From positions 16,422 through 80,421 of the forward strand of contig CAYRXM010000005.1 of assembly GCA_964428175.1 (NCBI GenBank): a stretch of 64,000 nt of DNA, read 5' to 3'. Source of the DNA: CAYRXM01 sp964428175. GTDB taxonomy: Bacteria; Chloroflexota; Anaerolineae; JAFGEY01. The notes under the pieces were generated by a model that worked only from the letters and a program-made list of their open reading frames with translations, had not been told where the DNA came from and ran no database searches. The translations under genes and the position numbers were made by a program. Positions 41,242 to 49,626 of this stretch are shown in pieces; the stretch's first letter is position 1; each line of letters begins with the position of its first letter.

Positions 41242-42279
41242 ATGGACAGAGATACGATCTTGGATTGGCTGTTGCAAGAAAATAACCCGCCGGTTCGGCT
41301 GCTGACCCTGACCCGCCTCCTTCACCGCCCGGAGACGGACGTCGAGGTGCAGGATGCCAGAGCCAGCCTGATGACGTATTCGGTCACTCGAAACATCCTG
41401 GCACGTGGCGAGCAATTCTGGCAAGACGACGACCAGGCATACGCGAAATACACCGGCAAGTATTGGCAGGTCATCTTTTTGGGACAATTCCTGGCCGACG
41501 GACGCGATCCGCGCATTGCCGGTGGCGTGCACGATTTGCTGAGTCATCGCAAGTGGGTGAACAAGTGGAGCGGCGGCCAATGTTTGACTGCCAACATGCT
41601 CGCCGCCTTCAGGCGTCTTGGCTATGGGACGCATCCCGTCGTGGTGGAGGAAACCGAGGCGTTGGCAGAGCGCATCCTGGCCGAACAGGGTATCAAGTGC
41701 GAGGTGATGAGCTACAGCCTGCTATCACACTGCTATATGGCACTGCCCAAGTTGTTGCTCTGCTTTGGCGCGGTGCCGCCCGAGGAACGATCCCCGGCAG
41801 TGAGAGGAGCCATCGAGTGGATCGCCCAAACCCTGAGCGCCCAACAAGTATACATCTATGTGCCCAGCAATCGCAAGGCGTGGCAAGAAGAGGTGTTAGC
41901 TCATACGCCCAAGCGCGCCGATCTGCCGCCGGGAGAAACGGTCAAGGGCTGGATCGTCGATCAGCGACCGCGCTTTCTGGCCGAACACGGTCTCGGAGGG
42001 CAGGAACCCAAGTCGGGCTGGACCCAGTTCGGCTTTCCGCTGAGCTACAACTCGGACATCCTGGAAGCGATGCTCGCCCTGGCTACCGTCGGCACGCCGA
42101 TGAGCGAAGCCCTGGAAAAACCCTTGCAGGTCATCCGTGACAAGCGCACCACCGATGGGGTATGGCTTCTCGACAAATCATTCAACGGCCAGATGTGGGC
42201 GGACGTTGAGGTCAAGGGGCAACCGAGCAAGTGGCTCACCCTGTTTGCGTTGATCGTCCTGGAGCATTTTGCAGGCTAA
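41242..42279 (+). CDS. Conserved hypothetical protein of the alpha-toroid type
   Basis: A 345-residue soluble protein. M-D-R-D-T-I-L-D-W-L-L-Q-E-N-N-P-P-V-R-L-L-T-L, K-Y-T-G-K-Y-W-Q-V-I-F-L-G-Q-F-L-A-D-G-R-D-P-R and the paired-helix pattern resemble a family common in Anaerolineae and often labelled 'nitrogen fixation protein NifH' with no basis that I know. The fold is probably an alpha/alpha toroid like prenyltransferases and squalene cyclases. No catalytic motif is evident. ATG with GAGGTG upstream. Confidence 0.7.
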   Translation: MDRDTILDWLLQENNPPVRLLTLTRLLHRPETDVEVQDARASLMTYSVTRNILARGEQFWQDDDQAYAKYTGKYWQVIFLGQFLADGRDPRIAGGVHDLLSHRKWVNKWSGGQCLTANMLAAFRRLGYGTHPVVVEETEALAERILAEQGIKCEVMSYSLLSHCYMALPKLLLCFGAVPPEERSPAVRGAIEWIAQTLSAQQVYIYVPSNRKAWQEEVLAHTPKRADLPPGETVKGWIVDQRPRFLAEHGLGGQEPKSGWTQFGFPLSYNSDILEAMLALATVGTPMSEALEKPLQVIRDKRTTDGVWLLDKSFNGQMWADVEVKGQPSKWLTLFALIVLEHFAG

Positions 42280-42714
42280 AGAAGCAAGGCAAGCGTTCAG
42301 GGAAGTAGGCTAACAAAGATAATTTACACAAAATGCAACCTGGATTACGTAAAGTGGTCGCCTGAGACCAGCAGTGCGCACACAATGGTTTATAGTCAGG
42401 CTTGCATTGTCTGTGCCCCGTCGATGGGCGCGCACCAACCAACCCGGATTATTCGACCTCAATCACCAGCAACAGAAAGTGACGGCAACCGCAAACCTCC
42501 ACACCTTACGTATACAAGTCATCAAGTGCCCTAATGGTCTTCAACAGTGGTCTGAGTCCTGCTCGCGATTTGACTCATTAAAAAGAGGTTACCCTCTCGA
42601 AGAGTTTGAGTCGAAGGGAAGGTGTAGGCCACGCCCGGCGTGCCGGGGATAGGGCTTTCTTGCCCAATGATGTGTCACCCTATTTGTGATTCCACTGAAA
42701 AAAAGGACACAGAT
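42280..42714. other. ORF-poor intergenic region
   Basis: About 435 bases without a convincing gene on either strand. A Cys/Arg/Pro-rich open stretch at 42374-42652 has no recognisable domain or ribosome binding site and looks accidental. A GCCACGCCCGGCGTGCCGGGG segment near 42630 can form a short hairpin. A decayed insertion or a structured RNA is possible but I have no positive evidence. Confidence 0.5.
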
Positions 42715-42780
42715 GAACACTGACTAACGCACACTGATAAACACAGAAGAATCAGTACAAATCAGCGGGAATCAGTGTTC
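42715..42780. repeat. Palindromic 'ATCAGTG' element
   Basis: Perfect 9-bp ends GAACACTGA (42715-42723) and TCAGTGTTC (42772-42780) flank several copies of ACACTGA / AATCAG words (CACTGATAAACACAG, AATCAGTACAAATCAGCGGGAATCAGTG). Such sequence is common intergenic repeat material in environmental bacteria. Confidence 0.6.
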
Positions 42781-42872
42781 CAGTTTTTTGGCGTTTCCAG
42801 GTTTTTTCAGGGGAGTCATTTGTGAACCATCCCGCCCAACCTCCGACCCATTTCTCAGCGCCCGCTCCGTAC

Positions 42873-42901
42873 TTGACCGAATCAGCCCCACAGAGTACAA
42901 T
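42873..42901 (+). promoter_or_regulatory. Promoter of the GNAT gene at 42980
   Basis: TTGACC (42873-42878) and TACAAT (42896-42901) with a 17-base spacer. The start is near 42908, giving a 70-base leader. Confidence 0.7.
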
Positions 42902-42979
42902 GAAATATGATGTGAAAAATTGCAAGTGGGGGCTGCGCCCGGCGAGCGAATGCTCCCTTGAACCGGTGAGGAGAACAAC

Positions 42980-43444
42980 GTGAGCGACACCACCATCCGC
43001 CTGGCGACGGTGCAAGATGCATCGCAACTGCTTCCCTTGATTCGCGAACTGGTCGGCCTGCATGGCGAATCTCTGCCTCCCGAAGAGCAGATGCTGCGCA
43101 TCATTGGCCAGCAGATCGAGAGCGGCTATCACGAATACGTCGTCGCCGAGAGCGAGGATCATATTTTTGGCTGCCTGCTGATCTGCTATTATCTTTCCAC
43201 CTGGGAAGGCGCGCCCTATGCCATGTTCCAGGACTTTATTGTCGAGAAAGGGCGGCGCAGCCAGGGCGTCGGCTCGACCATTTTGGCCTACGCGCGCAAC
43301 CGGGCGCGGATCAAGGAATGTGTGCGCATCGATCTAGCCGTCCATTCCGGGCTGGAAGACGCCAAGCGATTCTTCAAGCGTTGGGGCTTTGAACGCATCG
43401 ACCGCGACCTGATGCGCATGCGCATTTCCCGGCGCGGGCGATAG
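42980..43444 (+). CDS. GNAT family N-acetyltransferase
   Basis: A 154-residue single-domain acetyltransferase. It has the N-terminal strand T-I-R-L-A-T-V-Q-D-A, the central F-I-V-E-K-G-R-R-S-Q-G-V-G-S-T-I-L acetyl-CoA pyrophosphate loop (R/Q-x-x-G-x-G) and the late A-K-R-F-F-K-R-W-G-F-E-R helix. Substrate unknown. GTG start at 42980 with GTGAGGAGAA upstream. It stands alone behind its own promoter. Confidence 0.9.
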   Translation: MSDTTIRLATVQDASQLLPLIRELVGLHGESLPPEEQMLRIIGQQIESGYHEYVVAESEDHIFGCLLICYYLSTWEGAPYAMFQDFIVEKGRRSQGVGSTILAYARNRARIKECVRIDLAVHSGLEDAKRFFKRWGFERIDRDLMRMRISRRGR

Positions 43445-43477
43445 GGGGACGTGCCTCTCGTCCGATCCAAAAATACA

Positions 43478-43530
43478 CCGTTGGTAGAGCTGGCAGGTCG
43501 AACTTGTCGAGATACTGTCGAAACCAACGG
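43478..43530. repeat. 53-bp palindromic repeat with CCGTTGGT / ACCAACGG ends
   Basis: CCGTTGGT (43478-43485) and ACCAACGG (43523-43530) bracket GAGCT...TCGAACTTGTCGAGATACTGTCGAA, an expanded version of the CCGTTGGTTGAGCTTGTCGAAACCAACGG repeat I know from many environmental genomes. It fills most of the gap before the metalloprotease-like gene. Confidence 0.7.
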
Positions 43531-43553
43531 CGCTGGTTTGTGGAGGGGGAAAA

Positions 43554-44369
43554 ATGCTTGGGATCAGCCTCATTCTGGCGGGCGCGGTTGTCGTTCTCGA
43601 GTTTCTGATCTACAAACTGAGTGGCGGTATTATTTGGGCAGTCTTTTACATTCTTTATGCAACACCTGTGATTCATTACCTGACCGAGATTATTTTGGGA
43701 CTGATCTTTTTCCCGTCAACCCTGCTGCACGAAGTCTGTCACCTGATTATGCTCAAATTGGCCGGGTTTGAGGGGCAAACGCTCAATCTGCTGCCCAAGA
43801 TCGCGACCGAACGCAATGCGCAAGGCCACCTTGTGGGCAATCTGGTTATGGGGTCAACGACTCCTGGGCAATCCGGTGACGCACAATTCTTGGGGCTGGT
43901 CTACGTCGCACCACTGCTCTTGGGTACAATCGTCTTTGTGCTCATCTTTCCTGCAGGCTTTGGCATTCCCTGGAAGGCACTTTTGCGCCCCTATGACGAA
44001 TTATGGGCCACATTCAAAGACATCTGGTCTGCCACCATTTTCTCCGGCAACTGGATTATGCTCTATTTGCTCTTTTCTTTCGGCAATGGTTCGATGCCTG
44101 GCAGCTCCGACTGGAAGTCAGCCTGCAAATATCTATTGTCCATCCTGGGTTTTCTGACTTTGTGCAGCGTCGTCATCATTACCATAATGCCCAGCGTTAT
44201 TACGGATTACGTCTACATTGACCTCTGGCTGTCAATCCTGGCTATGCTTGTCGCCGAGTTGGGGTTGGTTGTGTTGATTGACCTGATCATCTTTTTATTG
44301 TTGCTTGTTCCAAGCTCATTTGCCCGGCCCTTTTGTTTAGACAAGTTGGCCAAGAATTCGCTAAACTGA
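43554..44369 (+). CDS. Integral membrane protein with HExxH motif (M50-like)
   Basis: A 271-residue protein with about 6-7 membrane segments. An H-E-V-C-H motif within F-F-P-S-T-L-L-H-E-V-C-H-L-I-M-L-K lies at the end of the second or third segment, like intramembrane or membrane-tethered zinc metalloproteases of the M50/DUF3267 type. The third zinc ligand is not clear to me. AT-richer than neighbours. ATG at 43554 with a GGAGGGG site. Nearest gene upstream is the GNAT gene 109 bases away. Confidence 0.68.
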   Translation: MLGISLILAGAVVVLEFLIYKLSGGIIWAVFYILYATPVIHYLTEIILGLIFFPSTLLHEVCHLIMLKLAGFEGQTLNLLPKIATERNAQGHLVGNLVMGSTTPGQSGDAQFLGLVYVAPLLLGTIVFVLIFPAGFGIPWKALLRPYDELWATFKDIWSATIFSGNWIMLYLLFSFGNGSMPGSSDWKSACKYLLSILGFLTLCSVVIITIMPSVITDYVYIDLWLSILAMLVAELGLVVLIDLIIFLLLLVPSSFARPFCLDKLAKNSLN

Positions 44370-44391
44370 CTGTACTCGCCCGGCCGCGACG

Positions 44392-44874
44392 CTATTTCAG
44401 ATTTTGCTTGCCGCTCCAGCTCTCGACCGCGATTTTCAAAACCGTCACCGATCGGAGCGATTTGGCCGTTATCAACCGCTGCCCGACCGGCGCGGGGTCC
44501 GGTTCCAGCGCGTCGATCATCAGGTGCAGCGCCGCGCGTTTTTCCTCGATGTCATCCACAAACGAGACCCGTCCCTTGAAATGCACCGAGCGGAACCAGT
44601 GATCGCACCTGGCGTCTTGATAACCTCGATCCTCGATCACCTGCCCCCACACTGCCGGGTTGGCGCGCAAAATGTCGATTTTCTTGCCCTCGCCCGCACA
44701 GTGGACGTAAAAGCAGCGCGCCGCAGCGTCGAACCCGTAATTCAGGCTGACCAGGTACGGCTCGTCGTTGTAGCACAGGGCCAGGGTCAGGTATTTTTGC
44801 CCGCGGATGATGGCGACCAGTTCGTCTTGATCCGCGATTGTTTTTTCCTGCCGTCGCAGGTGATAGGTGCTCAT
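44392..44874 (-). CDS. Pyridoxamine 5'-phosphate oxidase-fold (NimA-like) flavin-binding protein
   Basis: A 160-residue split-barrel protein. M-S-T-Y-H-L-R-R-Q-E-K-T-I, Y-L-T-L-A-L-C-Y-N-D-E-P-Y-L-V-S-L-N-Y-G-F and F-Y-V-H-C-A-G-E-G-K-K-I-D-I-L-R-A-N-P match the family of FMN- or F420-binding oxidoreductases related to nitroimidazole reductase. Start ATG at 44874 with GGAAAG upstream, preferred to one five codons earlier. Confidence 0.85.
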   Translation of the reverse strand: MSTYHLRRQEKTIADQDELVAIIRGQKYLTLALCYNDEPYLVSLNYGFDAAARCFYVHCAGEGKKIDILRANPAVWGQVIEDRGYQDARCDHWFRSVHFKGRVSFVDDIEEKRAALHLMIDALEPDPAPVGQRLITAKSLRSVTVLKIAVESWSGKQNLK

Positions 44875-44932
44875 GCTGTGTCTTTCCATGCTGGGTCACG
44901 CTTGCTCTAGATGGCGGTTGCCTGACCCATGC

Positions 44933-44960
44933 AAAAACAGGGGCACTACCGGCCCCTGTT
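44933..44960 (-). terminator. Terminator after the recA - deoxyribosyltransferase-like pair
   Basis: On the minus strand AACAGGGGC / GCCCCTGTT (9 bp) with a 7-base loop is followed by TTTTTGC. It closes the transcript that begins at recA. Confidence 0.8.
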
Positions 44961-44992
44961 CTCAAATTTATGTCACGCTGTTCTGCCCCACC

Positions 44993-45419
44993 TCAACAGT
45001 TCAGGTAGGGATCGAGTCCTCCGCCGACAACGAACGCCTCAAAAGCCTCAAGGTCGGGCACGATGTGCTGCGTGGTCGCCCACAAGGCCCAGTTTTGTTC
45101 CATCGGCGAGATGGCGATGACCGGCTTGCCGGCCTGGCAGGCGCGCCAGATTTCCATCGCCGTGCCCAGGCTGGCGTGCGGCAAATAGGCGACCAGCACA
45201 TCTGCGCCGGCGGCCACGTCGAGCAGGCTCAGAAAGGTCTGCACGGCGCGCTCCCGATCATAAGTCACACCATCCGGGTGAATCTGGAACGGGTCGACGA
45301 TCTCGACCTGTGGGTGATGGCGGCGCACCGTCTCGGCGATGCGCTCGCGATAGCCCTGGTCGCAAACCGCCATCGCCCGGCTGGAGCCTTGCATAATTCC
45401 GCCGATGAACAGCCGGGGG

Positions 45420-45430
<11 letters not shown>
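44993..45430 (-). CDS. Nucleoside 2-deoxyribosyltransferase-like protein
   Basis: 145 residues. L-F-I-G-G-I-M-Q-G-S-S-R at the N-terminus, D-P-F-Q-I-H-P-D-G-V in the middle and A-D-V-L-V-A-Y-L-P-H-A-S-L-G-T-A-M-E-I-W with a likely catalytic Glu fit the NDT/toxin-like Rossmann fold that cleaves N-glycosidic bonds. Physiological substrate unknown. The ATG at 45430 overlaps the end of recA by 11 bases, so the two are translationally coupled and probably induced together. Confidence 0.75.
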
Positions 45431-46514
<1,084 letters not shown>

Positions 46515-46545
46515 ACCAAAACCTCCATTCTGGTGAAATGATCTG

Positions 46546-46574
46546 ATTTTAGCACAAATGTTCTAAAAAGTCAA
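46546..46574 (-). promoter_or_regulatory. recA promoter
   Basis: On the minus strand TTGACT (46569-46574) and TAAAAT (46546-46551), spacer 17 bases. The start is near 46539, about 25 bases before the ATG. Confidence 0.85.
46550..46565. promoter_or_regulatory. Candidate SOS (LexA) box
   Basis: TAGAACATTTGTGCTA (minus strand) is an imperfect 16-base palindrome TAG-n-ACA-nn-TGT-n-CTA that fills the recA promoter spacer and touches the -10 box. The position is ideal for repression and the half-site resembles the GAAC/GTTC words of Gram-positive and cyanobacterial LexA boxes. Confidence 0.65.
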
Positions 46575-46603
46575 TTACAAACCCGGGGCGGATGTGGTAT
46601 AAT
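46575..46603 (+). promoter_or_regulatory. Promoter of the nucleoside kinase gene
   Basis: TTACAA (46575-46580) and TATAAT (46598-46603) with a 17-base spacer. Its -35 box is adjacent to the -35 box of the divergent recA promoter. Confidence 0.72.
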
Positions 46604-46634
46604 GGGCCTTAACCATTTTTCAGGAGAGTCATTG

Positions 46635-48347
46635 ATGGAACAGATCGATACAATCAAAAAAGCGTCGCCCCGGCAGAGCGTCCAGGTGCGTTTTAGCGAT
46701 GGCCCCATCCTGGAAGGCCCGGTCGGCGCGCCGCTGGAAGCGTTTGTGGCCCACATCGCCCGGCCAGACACGCCGCCCACCGTCGCCGCACTGGTCGATG
46801 GCGAACTGCGCGAACTGACCTACCCGATCGCCCAGGATGTCGATGTGCAGCAATTGACCAATGCCAGCAGCGACGGCAAGCGCATCTACCAACGGTCGTT
46901 GATCTTGTTGATGCTGGCGGCGGTAAACGAGCTGTTTCCAGAAGCGCGGATGATTCTGGAACACTCGATCACCATGACGGGGCTGTTGTGTGAGGTGCAT
47001 GGCCGTTCGCCTTTTACCGCGCAAGAAGTCAGGCAGATCGAAGCGCTGATGCGAGACATTGTAAAACAGGATGAGGCGATTGTCAAGCGCCAGGTGCCGC
47101 TCGACGAGGCGCGGGCCATGTTTGAGGCGCGTGGGCAAGATGACAAGGTGCGGCTGCTGCAAAATCGCAGCAAGGATTACGTGGTCATCTATGCCCTGCG
47201 CGGCGTGCAGGATTATTTCTACGGCTATATGGTCCCGTCGACCAGGTACATCCGCTATTTTGATTTGGTGCCGCACCCGCTGGGCTTTACCCTGCGCGCG
47301 CCCCGGCGCGGCAATCCGACGCAGATGCCCCGCGGCCGCGACGCGCCCAAGCTCGACCAGGTTTTCCACCAATACGGGCGCTGGCTGCGCGCGCTCGACA
47401 TCAGCGACGTGGGCGCGCTGAACCAGTCCGTCCAGAGCGGGCGCATCCGCGAGGTGATCCTGGTGTCCGAGGCGCTGCACGAACAGCAGGTGGTCAACAT
47501 TGCCGCCCAAATTGCCGATCGCAGCGCCCAGGTGCGCCTGGTGCTGGTCGCCGGGCCGTCGTCTTCGGGCAAGACCACCTTTTCCAAGCGCCTGTCGGTG
47601 CAACTGCTGACCCACGGGCTGCACCCGGCGCCGGTCGAGATGGACAATTACTTTGTGAGCCGCGAGTTTACGCCCCGCGACGAACAGGGCGATTATGACT
47701 TTGAGCACATCCACGCGCTCGACATCGACCTGTTCAAGGCGGACATGCTCAAATTGATGGCCGGGCAGGAAATCCAGATGCCGCACTATAACTTTGCCAG
47801 CGGCGAGCGCGAGCCGGGACGCACGCTGCACGTCGACCGAGAAAGCATCATCATTGTCGAAGGCATTCACGGCATGAACCCGGAATTGATCCAGGGCATA
47901 CCCGACGAAAGCATCTATCGCGTCTATATCTCGGCGCTGACCCAGCTCAACCTGGATCATCACAACCGCATCTCGACCACCGACACGCGCCTGCTGCGAC
48001 GCATCGTGCGCGACGCGCAGTATCGAAACTATCCGGCGGTCAAAACGATCAATCGCTGGGAAAGCGTGCGCCGGGGCGAAAACCGCTGGATTTTCCCGTT
48101 CCAGGAGAACGCCGACGCCATGTTCAACTCGGCGCTGGCCTACGAGCTGGCCGTGATCAAACCCTATGCTGAACCGCTGCTGCGCTACGCCGAACCGGGC
48201 ACGCTGGCCTACGTCGAGTGCAAGCGGCTGCTGGCCTTTTTGCAGTGGTTTTTGCCCTGTCCCGCCGACCTGGTGCCCGATAATTCGCTGCTGCGCGAGT
48301 TCATCGGCGGATCGATCTTGCAGGATTTTCACCTGGGCAGCCGGTAG
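46635..48347 (+). CDS. Nucleoside (uridine-like) kinase with TGS and tRNA-synthetase-like editing domain
   Basis: A 570-residue protein. Residues 10-75 resemble a TGS domain, 75-260 a ThrRS/AlaRS second additional domain (M-I-L-E-H-S-I-T-M-T-G-L-L-C-E), and 290-500 a P-loop kinase of the uridine kinase/PRK family: Walker A G-P-S-S-S-G-K-T-T, then V-E-M-D-N-Y-F-V and I-I-V-E-G-I-H-G-M-N-P. The same three-part nucleoside kinase occurs in Thermotoga and many Firmicutes. ATG at 46635 with CAGGAGAG upstream. Confidence 0.88.
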   Translation: MEQIDTIKKASPRQSVQVRFSDGPILEGPVGAPLEAFVAHIARPDTPPTVAALVDGELRELTYPIAQDVDVQQLTNASSDGKRIYQRSLILLMLAAVNELFPEARMILEHSITMTGLLCEVHGRSPFTAQEVRQIEALMRDIVKQDEAIVKRQVPLDEARAMFEARGQDDKVRLLQNRSKDYVVIYALRGVQDYFYGYMVPSTRYIRYFDLVPHPLGFTLRAPRRGNPTQMPRGRDAPKLDQVFHQYGRWLRALDISDVGALNQSVQSGRIREVILVSEALHEQQVVNIAAQIADRSAQVRLVLVAGPSSSGKTTFSKRLSVQLLTHGLHPAPVEMDNYFVSREFTPRDEQGDYDFEHIHALDIDLFKADMLKLMAGQEIQMPHYNFASGEREPGRTLHVDRESIIIVEGIHGMNPELIQGIPDESIYRVYISALTQLNLDHHNRISTTDTRLLRRIVRDAQYRNYPAVKTINRWESVRRGENRWIFPFQENADAMFNSALAYELAVIKPYAEPLLRYAEPGTLAYVECKRLLAFLQWFLPCPADLVPDNSLLREFIGGSILQDFHLGSR

Positions 48348-48359
48348 GGTCTGGAAAAT

Positions 48360-48387
48360 TTGCCCCTCCGCCATTCTGTGCTATACT
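48360..48387 (+). promoter_or_regulatory. Promoter of the FecR lipoprotein gene
   Basis: TTGCCC (48360-48365) and TATACT (48382-48387) with a 16-base spacer, 45 bases before the ATG. Confidence 0.6.
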
Positions 48388-48431
48388 CTTGCCCAACCTG
48401 GCCGACTTGCGGCCCTTGAGGAGCGTTGTTC

Positions 48432-49568
48432 ATGAAACCGATTCGCCGCGCCATCTGCCCGGCGTTGCTGCTGTGTTTGCTCGCCCTGGCGGTGGCCTGC
48501 CAACAAAATCAAGAACCCCCCCCGGTCTTTACCCTGATCGAGGTGTTCGGCCAAACCACATACCGTCCCAACCCCGAATCGACATGGCAGCCGGCGGCCA
48601 ACGGGCTGCACCTGCACACCGGCGCGCAGGTGCGCACCGCCGCCGCCTCGTCGATCATGATGCGCACCGACGACGGCGGCCTGGTTCGCCTCGCCCCATC
48701 GACCACACTGGCGGTCAAGACCGACGAGGCCAAAAATCACCTGCTCGTCCTCTCCGAAGGGCGCATCTTTGTCGAGAGCAAAGACTCGGAAATCGCCTAC
48801 CAGGTCGAACTGCCCTGGGGCAAGATCAACGCCTTTGGCGCGCGTTTCAGCGTGACCGTGTTCCCCAACCAGCGCGCGCGCGTCTCGGTCAAGGTCGGCT
48901 CGCTGACCTTTGAAACGCCCAGCGGCCCGGTTGCGCTCGATTACAACCAGCAGGCCGAGGTCTTTGTGGGCGAAAAGCCCGACCAGCCAATTGAAATCAG
49001 CGCGGAAGAAGAGGTGTTCTGGAGCCGTTGGGCCGCCGGGCCAGACCTGGGCATATTGGCCTGGACGCCTGCCGCGCCCATCGTTCCGACGAACACCCAC
49101 ACGCCGACGCCGACGCGCACGCACACGCCAACCCACACAGCCACGCCGACCAATACGGCCACACCGACCCACACGCCGACCGAGACGCCGACGCCGACTG
49201 AGACGCCGACCCTCACGCCGACGCCGACCAACACCACCACGCCGCGACCGACCCCACGGCCCACCTCGACGCCGACGCGCACGCCGACGCCGATCCCCGG
49301 CCCGCTGGACTTTGAGTATCACCTCGAAGATTTTTATTACGAAACCGGTTCTGAGTACTGGGGTGCGACGCTGGTCATCGTGGTCAAGGGCGGCAAACCG
49401 CCTTATCGCTACACCGTCGACGAGGTGGTCGAGCTGCCTGGCCCGCGCTGGCCCTTCAAGTGGAAGATCGGCCCGGCGATGGCCCGCTCAATCCAGGTCA
49501 TCGATTCAAGCGGGGCCAAAGTGAGCAAAGACTGGTACGAACCGGGCAAAGAAGCGCCCAAAAACTAG
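48432..49568 (+). CDS. FecR-domain lipoprotein with Thr-Pro linker
   Basis: A 378-residue lipoprotein. The signal L-L-L-C-L-L-A-L-A-V-A-C gives a lipidated Cys near 21. Residues about 35-180 are a FecR-like beta-sandwich (L-I-E-V-F-G-Q-T-T-Y-R-P, G-L-V-R-L-A-P-S-T-T-L-A-V and W-G-K-I-N-A-F-G-A-R-F-S-V). A Thr-Pro linker of about 70 residues follows, then a small C-terminal domain (F-E-Y-H-L-E-D-F-Y-Y-E-T-G-S-E-Y-W-G). No TonB receptor or sigma factor is adjacent, so it is probably a structural surface protein, not iron regulation. GAGGAG site before the ATG. Confidence 0.87.
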   Translation: MKPIRRAICPALLLCLLALAVACQQNQEPPPVFTLIEVFGQTTYRPNPESTWQPAANGLHLHTGAQVRTAAASSIMMRTDDGGLVRLAPSTTLAVKTDEAKNHLLVLSEGRIFVESKDSEIAYQVELPWGKINAFGARFSVTVFPNQRARVSVKVGSLTFETPSGPVALDYNQQAEVFVGEKPDQPIEISAEEEVFWSRWAAGPDLGILAWTPAAPIVPTNTHTPTPTRTHTPTHTATPTNTATPTHTPTETPTPTETPTLTPTPTNTTTPRPTPRPTSTPTRTPTPIPGPLDFEYHLEDFYYETGSEYWGATLVIVVKGGKPPYRYTVDEVVELPGPRWPFKWKIGPAMARSIQVIDSSGAKVSKDWYEPGKEAPKN

Positions 49569-49581
49569 CCGAAAAAGGAGC

Positions 49582-49626
49582 GAGCCAGGCAAGCGGCAAG
49601 ATGTCGCCTGCCTGGCTCTTTTATTT
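49582..49626 (+). terminator. Terminator after the FecR gene
   Basis: GAGCCAGGCA / TGCCTGGCTC (10 bp) with an inner AGCGGCAAGATGTCGCC loop that can pair further, followed by TTTTATTT. The next gene starts right at its end. Confidence 0.9.

Noticed and set aside
42374..42652. 92-codon open frame in the ORF-poor region
   Set aside because: No ribosome binding site, no domain and an irregular Cys/Arg/Pro composition; probably accidental.
46629..48374. Minus-strand frame of 581 codons opposite the nucleoside kinase
   Set aside because: A high-GC shadow. The plus strand has Walker A, TGS and kinase motifs plus promoter and ribosome binding site.
49095..49300. DNA-level minisatellite in the FecR gene
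   Set aside because: The ACGCCGACG-like periodicity follows from Thr-Pro codons of a protein linker; units are irregular, as in the linkers at 13100-13430 and 25080-25190.
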